Notes under the pieces: generated by a model
What the model saw: only the letters and a program-made list of their open reading frames with translations
Told to the model about the DNA's origin: nothing
Database searches by the model: none
Source: Candidatus Brocadiaceae bacterium
Lineage (GTDB): Bacteria > Planctomycetota > Brocadiia > Brocadiales > Brocadiaceae
DNA: 5,264 nucleotides
Direction: 5' to 3'
Assembly (NCBI GenBank): GCA_024653795.1
Contig: JANLHY010000418.1
Span: 1 to 5,264 of the forward strand
Position numbers and translations under genes: made by a program
Shown: piece after piece, positions 1-4,094 of the stretch
How positions within the stretch are numbered: position 1 is the first letter of the stretch
Layout of the letters: each line of letters begins with the position of its first letter

Positions 1-1
1 G

Positions 2-394
2 GATTTTGTCTTTGTCGGTTCTGATAGTTCCATGCGCGCTAACCAGGGAATACTTAAAGAAGGGAAACCCCACCCACGGAGTTATGGAACTTTTTCGCGT
101 ATTTTGGGAAGATTTTACAGAGAAAAGAAACTCCTCTCATTAGAAAAGGCCATTCAGAAGATGACCGGACTTCCCGCACAAAAAGTCGGATTGGATAAGA
201 GAGGCTTGATAAAAACTGGGTATTTTGCAGATATTACTATTTTTGACCCAGAGAAAATCATTGACAGGAGTACTTTCACGGAACCTCATCAATATTCAGA
301 AGGCGTTGAATACGTAATAGTAAACGGAAAGCTCACCGTGAATAACGGCAAACACACGGGCATAACGAATGGCCGCATATTGCGAAAATCATAA
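2..394 (+). CDS. D-aminoacylase / N-acyl-D-amino-acid deacylase, C-terminal part
   Basis: This is the last 130 residues of an amidohydrolase-superfamily enzyme; the frame is open to the left edge, so the start lies outside the window. The family hydrolyses N-acyl-D-amino acids to a D-amino acid and a carboxylate, using metal in a TIM barrel. What is seen: VGSDSS near residues 5-10, holding the conserved catalytic-site Asp (GSD motif). The family signature HPRSYGTF, then SRILGRFYRE, follows at about residues 24-42. Next come EKAIQKMTGLPAQKVGL and the GYFADITIFDP strand typical of the C-terminal beta domain, and then VEYVIVNGKLTVNNGKHTG. These elements appear in the family's usual order with no frameshift. 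An internal ATG at 32 is not the real start, because homologous sequence continues upstream of it. Substrate specificity (general D-acyl, D-Glu or D-Asp) cannot be read from this part. Confidence 0.88.
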   Translation, partial: DFVFVGSDSSMRANQGILKEGKPHPRSYGTFSRILGRFYREKKLLSLEKAIQKMTGLPAQKVGLDKRGLIKTGYFADITIFDPEKIIDRSTFTEPHQYSEGVEYVIVNGKLTVNNGKHTGITNGRILRKS

Positions 395-403
395 CAACTT
401 TTA
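383..403 (+). repeat. 21-bp direct repeat, left copy
   Basis: The segment beginning CGAAAATCATA and ending AACTTTTA recurs at 522-542 with 19 of 21 bases identical; only two central bases differ (AC against GT). The left copy overlaps the stop codon of the deacylase gene and the right copy ends just before the CYTH start codon. The pair brackets the long palindrome at 443-510. It may be the trace of an insertion or a local duplication. Confidence 0.6.
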
Positions 404-442
404 GTAACAGTTCAACCCCTCACTTTGAACTCAGTAGAGGAA

Positions 443-510
443 CCCACCCCTGGCCCCTCCCAAGAGGGGAATACAAAAAGTCCCCTCTTGGGAGGGGATT
501 TAGGGGTGGG
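443..510. repeat. Long REP-like palindrome between the deacylase and CYTH genes
   Basis: The left arm 443-470 pairs with the right arm 481-510 around a 10-base loop. The inner 17 bp (454-470 with 481-497) are perfect and the outer 9 bp (443-451 with 502-510) are perfect. They are separated by a small internal loop (GG against ATTT). Each arm is itself a small hairpin: CCCCTC/GAGGGG with CCAA between on the left, and the same stem with TTGG on the right. The element could therefore fold as one long stem or as two short ones. GC-rich palindromes of this type (CCACCCCT...AGGGGTGG) are scattered between genes in many environmental bacterial genomes. It has no T-tract, so a classical terminator is not indicated, though it may stabilise or end the upstream transcript. 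Confidence 0.85.
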
Positions 511-521
511 TGAACTATTAC

Positions 522-542
522 CGAAAATCATAGTAACTTTTA
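522..542 (+). repeat. 21-bp direct repeat, right copy
   Basis: This is the right-hand copy of the repeat at 383-403 (19 of 21 bases the same). It ends six bases before the CYTH start codon, in the place where a ribosome binding site would be expected, and contains no purine-rich Shine-Dalgarno sequence. Confidence 0.6.
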
Positions 543-548
543 ACTACC

Positions 549-1238
549 ATGCAAACGGGCTTTCATAATAACAGAGAAAAAACTGAAGTCGAAGCGAAGT
601 TTATCTGTCCTGATGGACTCGGTCTGAACGACTTTCTGGTTGCCATCGGTACCATGAATCTCAAATATACCAGGGAAAATCCCTGTTTTCAGACGGATAG
701 CTACCTGGATACCTCCGATTATACACTCCTCAAGTCAGATGCTGCATTACGCATACGCCAAAGGGGCGAAAGCTATGTGGGCGCTTATAAGTCATGTGTA
801 AAACAACTCGATACCATCTTTGAACGCAAAGAGCTTGAATGGACACTTTCGAATGAGGAAACGAAACTCTGGACTGAAGAGAAAAAACCAACGATTCCAC
901 CAATAGTCCTTGAAAAACTACATCTCCTGGGACAGGAATTGAGAAAGGTTCTTGTCGTCGAGACTCAGCGTTATACAGCAACCGTCATCGGGAATGATGG
1001 ATTTAAAGCAGCGTTGTCTCTGGATGATGTAATCTTCCGTGGACACAAAGGGCAAAAAACTTACCGGGAAATAGAAGTAGAACTATTGAGCGGACAATTC
1101 GAACAGTTAAAACAATTCACCAGTAGTCTGCAAAATCAATTAAAATTACAACCTGCCATAGACTCTAAGTATAAAAAAGGGATGATATTAGTTGGGAAAT
1201 ACGGTACCAAAATCTCCCCACAACATGGTTCGCAATAA
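549..1238 (+). CDS. CYTH-domain protein (class IV adenylate cyclase-like / triphosphate tunnel metalloenzyme)
   Basis: This encodes a 229-residue, probably cytosolic protein that is almost all one CYTH domain. The family folds as a closed beta tunnel whose acidic and basic residues bind a triphosphate and divalent metal. Members include thiamine triphosphatases, inorganic triphosphatases and CyaB-type adenylate cyclases. Seen here: the hallmark E13-x-E15-x-K17 (EVEAKF), YLD at 52-54, R68-x-R70 (LRIRQR), K81, ERKELE at 92-97, E138 and R141 (ETQRY), SLDD at 157-160, the acidic strand EIEVEL at 174-179, and SKYKKG at 206-211. All main tunnel residues seem present, so the protein should be active. 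The motifs do not separate cyclase from triphosphatase, and I see no CHAD domain. The ATG start fits because the ExExK motif should be near the N terminus. No Shine-Dalgarno is visible before it. Confidence 0.88.
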   Translation: MQTGFHNNREKTEVEAKFICPDGLGLNDFLVAIGTMNLKYTRENPCFQTDSYLDTSDYTLLKSDAALRIRQRGESYVGAYKSCVKQLDTIFERKELEWTLSNEETKLWTEEKKPTIPPIVLEKLHLLGQELRKVLVVETQRYTATVIGNDGFKAALSLDDVIFRGHKGQKTYREIEVELLSGQFEQLKQFTSSLQNQLKLQPAIDSKYKKGMILVGKYGTKISPQHGSQ

Positions 1239-1377
1239 GTTCATAGAAAATATCAATATTTATTATAATTAATGGGGATATACCATAAATCTTTGTGTCT
1301 TGGTGGCTTTGTGTGAGGAAACAGATACTTACTGAAGACTTATAGCGCCTCCGATCACGCCTGCATCACGGCATTAT

Positions 1378-1412
1378 TATGGAGATTGCGGTTGGTATAA
1401 TAATCAAGAAAC
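1378..1412 (+). repeat. Dispersed repeat, copy 1, left piece
   Basis: The last 22 bases, 1391-1412 (GTTGGTATAATAATCAAG, then AAAC), are identical to 3905-3926, and TATGGAG at 1378-1384 matches 3893-3899. In copy 1 the match stops at 1412 and resumes at 1523, so 110 bases are inserted here or lost from copy 2. Confidence 0.75.
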
Positions 1413-1522
1413 GTGTCCTCATGAAACTCGTCCTCGCAAAAGCGGGGAATGGGGATCGGTAATTTGTTTGGTCTTGGTTATTCTTCCATAAGCATGTATG
1501 AAATCAAAGATGTCTAAAGAAG

Positions 1523-1591
1523 ATGAAATGAATACTTGTCCTCGTGGAAACGGGGAAACGATTAGAAAAAATTAAATCACTAATCAAGGTG
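1523..1591 (+). repeat. Dispersed repeat, copy 1, right end
   Basis: These 69 bases match 3927-3995 at 66 of 69 positions with no gap. The segment contains the motif CTTGTCCTCGTGGAAAC and ends with the 17-base terminal sequence AATCACTAATCAAGGTG (1575-1591), which is the right terminal repeat of the element at 3620-3995. No left terminal repeat was found upstream of this copy, so it looks like a truncated or eroded element. Confidence 0.8.
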
Positions 1592-1709
1592 TGATCCTTC
1601 TTTACTTGCGAGAAACAGAAACAAATAAAAAGGGAAAAATCCGCGCAATTATTTCTGTTTATCTCCTAAAATCCTCTGCGATCTCGACGTTCTGCGGTAG
1701 GCTGGACTG

Positions 1710-1920
1710 TTAGAAAATTTTTAAACCACCTTTACAAGAACCACCACCACAACCACCGCATTTACCTGTACAAGCACCACGGCACCCCCCCACAATTACA
1801 ACTCATTAGTTTATTAGAATCGGCCAATTGTAGTTCTGTTTGTGGATACACTTTTGAAAGTTGTTGTAGAAGTTGTTCAAGCTTTTCCATTGTCGAATTT
1901 GATAATTTGAAATTTTTCAT
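1710..1920 (-). CDS. Candidate Cys/Gly-rich RiPP precursor peptide, apparently frameshifted
   Basis: The small gene starts at ATG 1920, 34 bases after the stop of the radical SAM gene on the same strand. It has a strong Shine-Dalgarno (AAAGGAGG, 1926-1933) five bases before the ATG. As read it ends at 1762 after 52 residues. A run of seven G (1785-1791) lies at codons 44-46, and removing one G gives a 69-residue peptide ending at 1710. Residues 1-40 form a leader-like amphipathic part (MKNFKLSNSTMEKLEQ, then LLQQLSKVYPQTELQ) without Cys. The corrected core is SCNCGG, CRGACTGKCGGC, GGGSCKGGLKIF, with Cys at 41, 43, 46, 50, 54, 57 and 62. The step from a Cys-free helix to a Cys/Gly core beside a SPASM enzyme is typical of radical SAM RiPP precursors. 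The C-x3-C-x3-C part recalls CXXX-repeat peptides, but I do not recognise the exact family. The shift may be a sequencing error, a mutation or slippage. Confidence 0.7.
1785..1791 (-). other. Run of seven G splitting the precursor frame
   Basis: On the coding strand, seven consecutive G follow TGTAATTGT. Six would join the leader to the Cys-rich core; seven give V-P-W-C-L-Y-R and a stop. The core frame has a TGA just upstream (within AATGAGT) and no good start of its own, so the core can only be made through the leader frame with a length change in this run. Confidence 0.75.
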
Positions 1921-1925
1921 AAAAA

Positions 1926-1933
1926 CCTCCTTT
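1926..1933 (-). promoter_or_regulatory. Strong Shine-Dalgarno of the precursor peptide
   Basis: AAAGGAGG on the - strand sits five bases (TTTTT) before the ATG at 1920. It is the best ribosome binding site of any gene in the window, and it fixes the start. By contrast, the radical SAM gene just upstream has only AAATCCCTT before its ATG. More translation of a peptide substrate than of its enzyme is what a RiPP operon would need. Confidence 0.8.
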
Positions 1934-1954
1934 CGATTTGTATTACTATTTTAG

Positions 1955-3070
1955 TTACTCTGATAAAAATTTACTTTGAATTTCTTTTATCGCTTCTATT
2001 GTTTGAAACATTTCATTTGGTTTAAATTGTTTTAAGTTCTTTTCAATTTGGTGTGCTTTAAGATAAGATATCGCTATTGCCCTAATTTTTACAATCTCGC
2101 ATAATTGTTTATTTCTTGTAAGAATGTCTCCACCGTTTACAAAATTCATCCCATAGCAATTGGGACAAGTGGGCTCAAGAATACAATTTGAACATTCAGG
2201 ATCACTAAAATCCTTAATCAGGTTAAAATCAATCTCCCCAAATTTAATTGCTTTAGTTTCTGATGTGGTATTGGGCTGAAAAGTATGACAGGGATACTTG
2301 GTACCGTCAATTCCATAAGAAACCATGGTTGTTCCAGTTCCACACCATTTTTTTATTTTTCTCTCTTTGTGAAGAATATCAGGTAAATTCATGTCAAATA
2401 TGGAACACTCTTTTATTTCAGGATTTTCCAAATAAAAATTGCATAATTTTCTTAATTCAAGCTCTAAAATATTTTTTATTTCATTTATTTCCCAATTAAT
2501 ACCATAAGCAAAAGTTGCGACAACTTCTGGAAATCCTAAGTTATGTAAGTGGATAATATCTTTAGATAAATTACTAATAGTACTGCGATTAACCGTCATT
2601 CTAACAGATTGCTCAGGATAGTTTTTCACAAAAAAATCTATATCAATTAAATTATAAGAAGTGCTTCTATTATTATTATGAGTCTCTGGTGTACCATCTA
2701 AACTAAGTCCAGCATAAACATATTCTTTATTTCTTAGCAACCACTCTTGAAATTCTCCATGAACAAGTGTTCCATTTGTTTCTAAATGAAACAAATAAGG
2801 TTTTTGAAATTCCTGAGCATAAGTCCATTCTACTATCTCTTTAATTAAGTTGATGTATAAAGTCGGTTCGCCACCAAATAAATCAAATTCAATCTCATCA
2901 AAACCATCAGAGTTTTTAAATTCATATTCTATGGCAACTTTGGCAACCTGTATATCCATAACCTTTTTTGTTTTTGCCTTTTCAAAACAATAAACACAGT
3001 CAAGATTACAGTCCTCCGTGATTGTCAGTATAACAATCTTTCGTTTTTTCTCAGTATCTTTCTTCTCCAT
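1955..3070 (-). CDS. Radical SAM/SPASM peptide maturase-like protein
   Basis: This encodes a 371-residue protein that binds a [4Fe-4S] cluster and cleaves S-adenosylmethionine to start radical chemistry. The radical SAM motif is C21-x3-C25-x2-C28 (CNLDCVYC). It is followed by FGGEP at 65-69 (SAM-binding GGE), ETNG at 97-100 and SLDG at 123-126. The C-terminal SPASM domain shows C243-x12-G256-x4-C261, then C293-x2-C296-x5-C302-x2-C305 and C324. These are seven Cys for two auxiliary iron-sulfur clusters, the layout of sactipeptide, ranthipeptide and anSME-type enzymes. The first Cys is at residue 21, so there is no N-terminal peptide-recognition (RRE) domain; the tail after 325 is helical. The Cys-rich peptide gene next to it is the likely substrate. 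An anaerobic sulfatase maturase is the main alternative, but no sulfatase is in view. The gene is much more AT-rich than its neighbours (23-37% GC in counted stretches), suggesting horizontal transfer. Confidence 0.88.
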   Translation of the reverse strand: MEKKDTEKKRKIVILTITEDCNLDCVYCFEKAKTKKVMDIQVAKVAIEYEFKNSDGFDEIEFDLFGGEPTLYINLIKEIVEWTYAQEFQKPYLFHLETNGTLVHGEFQEWLLRNKEYVYAGLSLDGTPETHNNNRSTSYNLIDIDFFVKNYPEQSVRMTVNRSTISNLSKDIIHLHNLGFPEVVATFAYGINWEINEIKNILELELRKLCNFYLENPEIKECSIFDMNLPDILHKERKIKKWCGTGTTMVSYGIDGTKYPCHTFQPNTTSETKAIKFGEIDFNLIKDFSDPECSNCILEPTCPNCYGMNFVNGGDILTRNKQLCEIVKIRAIAISYLKAHQIEKNLKQFKPNEMFQTIEAIKEIQSKFLSE

Positions 3071-3079
3071 AAGGGATTT

Positions 3080-3223
3080 TTATAAATTACTTTCTTCGCA
3101 TCTTACGCATTTTCCATATTGGCGGTAACGGTTGCAGCTAAAACCAGAGTCTGTAGGATGGGTTAAGCAAAGCGAACCCATCACAAACCTACACAAGTTA
3201 TAGAAATAAGCCCCATCTCCCAA
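3080..3223 (-). other. Possible 47-codon leader ORF before the radical SAM gene
   Basis: On the - strand a frame is open from about 3263 to the stop at 3080, ending nine bases before the radical SAM ATG. A TTG at 3223 lies ten bases after AGGAGGG (3234-3240), and an ATG at 3181 is also in frame. The end reads SGFSCNRYRQYGKCVRCEES with three Cys. Against it: the ATG lies in a REP-like palindrome (3157-3182), and the sequence matches no family I know. It may be a coupled leader peptide, the tail of a gene broken by the repeat, or chance. Confidence 0.2.
3157..3182. repeat. REP-like hairpin GATGGGTT...AACCCATC
   Basis: GATGGGTT (3157-3164) and AACCCATC (3175-3182) form a perfect 8-bp stem around AAGCAAAGCG. 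With the preceding GTAG it matches the widespread 'GTAGG-TGGGTT-AGC-AAGCG-AACCCA-C' intergenic repeat known from many proteobacterial and cyanobacterial genomes. It lies in the untranslated leader of the radical SAM gene and has no T-tract, so it is more likely a scattered repeat than a terminator. Confidence 0.7.
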
Positions 3224-3227
3224 ACTG

Positions 3228-3264
3228 AAAAAGCCCTCCTCCTTTGTATGAACAAAGAAGGCTC
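3228..3264 (-). terminator. Terminator-like hairpin in the radical SAM leader
   Basis: On the - strand, UUCUUUGU pairs with ACAAAGGA around a UCAU loop (8 bp including one G-U). It is extended by GCC/GGC with a four-base bulge, and followed directly by CUUUUUC (3228-3232 are the five U). It lies about 30 bases after the expected start of the radical SAM transcript, so it could act as an attenuator. The 3' arm contains AGGAGG, so folding would also hide a possible ribosome binding site. On the + strand the tail is only TCATTTTAAAA, a weaker fit. Confidence 0.5.
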
Positions 3265-3301
3265 ATTTTAAAAAGACAGGGTCAAGGCACGCTTGAAAAA
3301 A

Positions 3302-3331
3302 ATTATACACCGTACTATAGCTAGGTGTCAA
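3302..3331 (-). promoter_or_regulatory. Consensus sigma-70-type promoter for the radical SAM operon
   Basis: Read on the - strand, a perfect -35 box TTGACA (3331-3326) is followed by 18 bases and a perfect -10 box TATAAT (3307-3302). Transcription would start near 3295 and run toward the radical SAM gene, giving a leader of about 225 bases. The spacer contains half of an inverted repeat (3309-3321), so a bound regulator would block RNA polymerase. Such a strong promoter is expected to need repression. Confidence 0.75.
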
Positions 3332-3360
3332 TAAAATAAATGCTGTAGCATAATACGGTA
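3309..3360. promoter_or_regulatory. Imperfect inverted repeat, candidate operator between divergent genes
   Basis: ACCGTACTATAGC (3309-3321) and GCATAATACGGTA (3348-3360) are inverted copies: ACCGTA(C/T)TAT, an optional A, then GC. The left half lies between the -35 and -10 boxes of the radical SAM promoter, and the right half covers the -10-like region and start codon of the regulator gene. ACACC/GGTGT (3307-3311 and 3324-3328) adds a smaller palindrome. The placement suits binding by the adjacent XRE protein to control both genes; this is inference. Confidence 0.45.
3349..3354 (+). promoter_or_regulatory. Possible -10 box of the regulator gene
   Basis: CATAAT lies seven bases before the ATG at 3362, which would start transcription almost at the start codon. 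The mRNA would then be leaderless, in keeping with the lack of a Shine-Dalgarno. The -35 region 17 bases upstream (TGTCAA) is poor and shares bases with the -35 box of the opposite promoter. Confidence 0.3.
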
Positions 3361-3361
3361 C

Positions 3362-3577
3362 ATGGAAGTAAATATTAGGTTAAAGTTAGGTATGAGAATC
3401 AAGAAATTGCGGAAGAAATATGGATATACTCAAGAGAAGCTTTCTGAGTTAACAAATATTGATTATAAATATATTCCGAGGATTGAAGGCAAGAATCCAC
3501 CTGCCATAAAGATTGATACTATTGAAAGACTTGCCAAAGCTTTGAAGGTAAAACTTTCCGAGCTATTTGACTTTTAA
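3362..3577 (+). CDS. Small XRE-family helix-turn-helix transcriptional regulator
   Basis: This encodes a 71-residue protein that is just one Cro/C1-type DNA-binding domain. Residues 6-19 form helix 1 (RLKLGMRIKKLRKK). YTQEKLSELTNID at 22-34 is helix 2 and the turn, with the YTQEKL signature. YKYIPRIEGK at 35-44 is the recognition helix, and IDTIERLAKALKV with LSELF are the last two helices. There is no sensor or oligomerisation domain, as in phage, toxin-antitoxin and restriction-control (C) proteins. The gene runs divergently from the radical SAM operon across a 291-base gap, so it probably controls that operon and itself. It shares the low GC of the radical SAM gene (28% in one counted line), which marks it as part of the same cassette. 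The first ATG is preferred because MxVNIRLKLGMRI is a usual family N terminus. Confidence 0.88.
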   Translation: MEVNIRLKLGMRIKKLRKKYGYTQEKLSELTNIDYKYIPRIEGKNPPAIKIDTIERLAKALKVKLSELFDF

Positions 3578-3659
3578 CATCAAACCTAAACTAAAGTCTG
3601 TGCCGGGGTCATGTGGTCCCACCTTGATTAGTGATTCATTTACTGACAATAAAAGGCAA

Positions 3660-3683
3660 TTCCCCATTTTCATGAGGACAAGT
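3660..3683 (-). repeat. 24-base GAGGACAAG motif, inverted copy
   Basis: This is the reverse complement of the consensus ACTTGTCCTCGTG, then NAAACGGGGAA. It carries ATTTTCATG in the middle. It pairs with the + strand copies at 3725-3750 and 3938-3961 and could form hairpins with either. Confidence 0.65.
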
Positions 3684-3690
3684 TTGCTGC

Positions 3691-3708
3691 CTTGTCTGCC
3701 ATGACAAG
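3691..3708. repeat. Short hairpin inside the MITE-like element
   Basis: CTTGTC (3691-3696) and GACAAG (3703-3708) form a 6-bp stem with loop TGCCAT, between the motif copies at 3660-3683 and 3725-3750. Confidence 0.45.
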
Positions 3709-3724
3709 ACAATGGCGCATAGAA

Positions 3725-3750
3725 CCTGTCCTCGTGGAAACACGGGAATT
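3725..3750 (+). repeat. TGTCCTCGTGGAAAC motif, forward copy
   Basis: TGTCCTCGTGGAAAC followed by ACGGGAATT matches the consensus, with a two-base insertion before the GGG run. It is inverted with respect to the copies at 3660-3683 and 3770-3793, between which it lies. Confidence 0.6.
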
Positions 3751-3769
3751 TGAAGGGGCTTACTATCAC

Positions 3770-3793
3770 ATCCCCGTTTGCACGAGGACAAGT
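3770..3793 (-). repeat. GAGGACAAG motif, second inverted copy
   Basis: ATCCCCGTTTGCACGAGGAC followed by AAGT is the reverse complement of the same consensus. It is the best-preserved inverted copy. Confidence 0.65.
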
Positions 3794-3892
3794 CTTATCA
3801 CGAGGAAATGAGCGAAGAAACATTTTTAATGATAATAATGATCGTATTATGCGCTTCAAACAAACTAAATCGTGATTTATTAATCTATCTTT

Positions 3893-3995
3893 TATGGAGT
3901 ACAGGTTGGTATAATAATCAAGAAACATGAAATTAATACTTGTCCTCGTAAAAACGGGGAAACGATTAGAAAAAATTAAATCACTAATCAAGGTG
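3893..3995 (+). repeat. Dispersed repeat, copy 2 (uninterrupted)
   Basis: This stretch matches 1378-1412 (its first part) and 1523-1591 (3927-3995, 66 of 69 bases). The two parts are adjacent here but 110 bases apart in copy 1. It forms the right end of the MITE-like element and carries the motif ACTTGTCCTCGT at 3938-3949. Both copies have the same orientation and flank the radical SAM cassette 2404 bases apart. Confidence 0.8.
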
Positions 3996-4094
3996 ACCCC
4001 AACGATACTTTCTAATGTCCAGATGTGACCCCTTGCCCCCTGACGAATGGCAAAAAAGCGGGCAATTATTTTTGGCTATTTTAAAAAGTTAATT

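Larger units (their letters stand above)
1239..1709. other. Gene-free region rich in dispersed repeat remnants
   Basis: No convincing gene, tRNA or rRNA is seen here. The region holds an AT-only short stem (1249-1260) just after the CYTH stop, two tandem-like 'CTTTGTG/CTCTGCG' low-complexity stretches (1288-1316 and 1671-1698), and two pieces of a dispersed repeat (1378-1412 and 1523-1591) that are contiguous in the copy at 3893-3995. The 110 bases between the two pieces contain two degenerate copies of the TGTCCTCG...GGGGAA motif. No clear terminator for the convergent CYTH and precursor genes was found. Confidence 0.6.
3620..3995. mobile_element. MITE-like element with 17-bp perfect terminal inverted repeats
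   Basis: The left end CACCTTGATTAGTGATT (3620-3636) is the exact reverse complement of the right end AATCACTAATCAAGGTG (3979-3995). Inside both ends, at similar distances (40 and 34 bases), lie inverted copies of the motif TTCCCC(A/G)TTTT(C/T)A(T/C)GAGGACAAGT (3660-3683 and 3938-3961). The ends are therefore long imperfect inverted repeats of about 60 bases. The element is 376 bases long and has no transposase, the features of a non-autonomous miniature element. A truncated relative lies at 1378-1591. No certain target duplication is seen. Confidence 0.65.
3578..4094. other. Gene-free region occupied by a MITE-like element
   Basis: Between the regulator and the oxidoreductase I find no real gene. 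Bases 3620-3995 are a repeat element with terminal inverted repeats, listed separately. GGGGTCA at 3605-3611 and its complement TGACCCC at 3994-4000 and 4026-4032 lie around its ends. A 142-codon frame on the - strand covers almost exactly the element and reads repeat sequence, so it is not counted as a gene. Bases 4001-4094 show no clear promoter for the oxidoreductase. Confidence 0.6.

Noticed and set aside
443..510. The long palindrome as an intrinsic terminator of the deacylase gene
   Set aside because: The stem is very long, with a large loop and no T-tract on either side. It matches scattered REP-like repeats better.
730..981. An 83-codon frame on the - strand
   Set aside because: It lies antisense within the CYTH gene, whose motifs are clear in the other strand.
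1239..1709. A tRNA or structured RNA gene in the gap
   Set aside because: No cloverleaf, TTC-containing T-arm or conserved riboswitch core was found by eye; only repeats and AT-rich sequence are seen.
1762..1920. The 52-residue peptide as read being the true full product
   Set aside because: It would end just at the start of the Cys motif, while the alternative frame directly after the G run encodes five more Cys (seven in all) in a Gly-rich core, so the longer form is more likely the original.
2263..2499. A 78-codon frame on the + strand
   Set aside because: It is antisense to the radical SAM gene and has no recognisable domain.
3660..3961. A CRISPR array made of the repeated 24-base motif
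   Set aside because: Copies alternate in orientation, spacing is irregular (41, 19 and 144 bases), copies differ, and no cas gene is in view. This is an inverted-repeat element, not an array.
3563..3991. A 142-codon frame on the - strand
   Set aside because: It begins inside the right terminal repeat and spans nearly the whole MITE-like element. Its peptide reads translated repeat motif (FPVFTRTSI, FPCFHEDRF), and it overlaps the end of the XRE gene.
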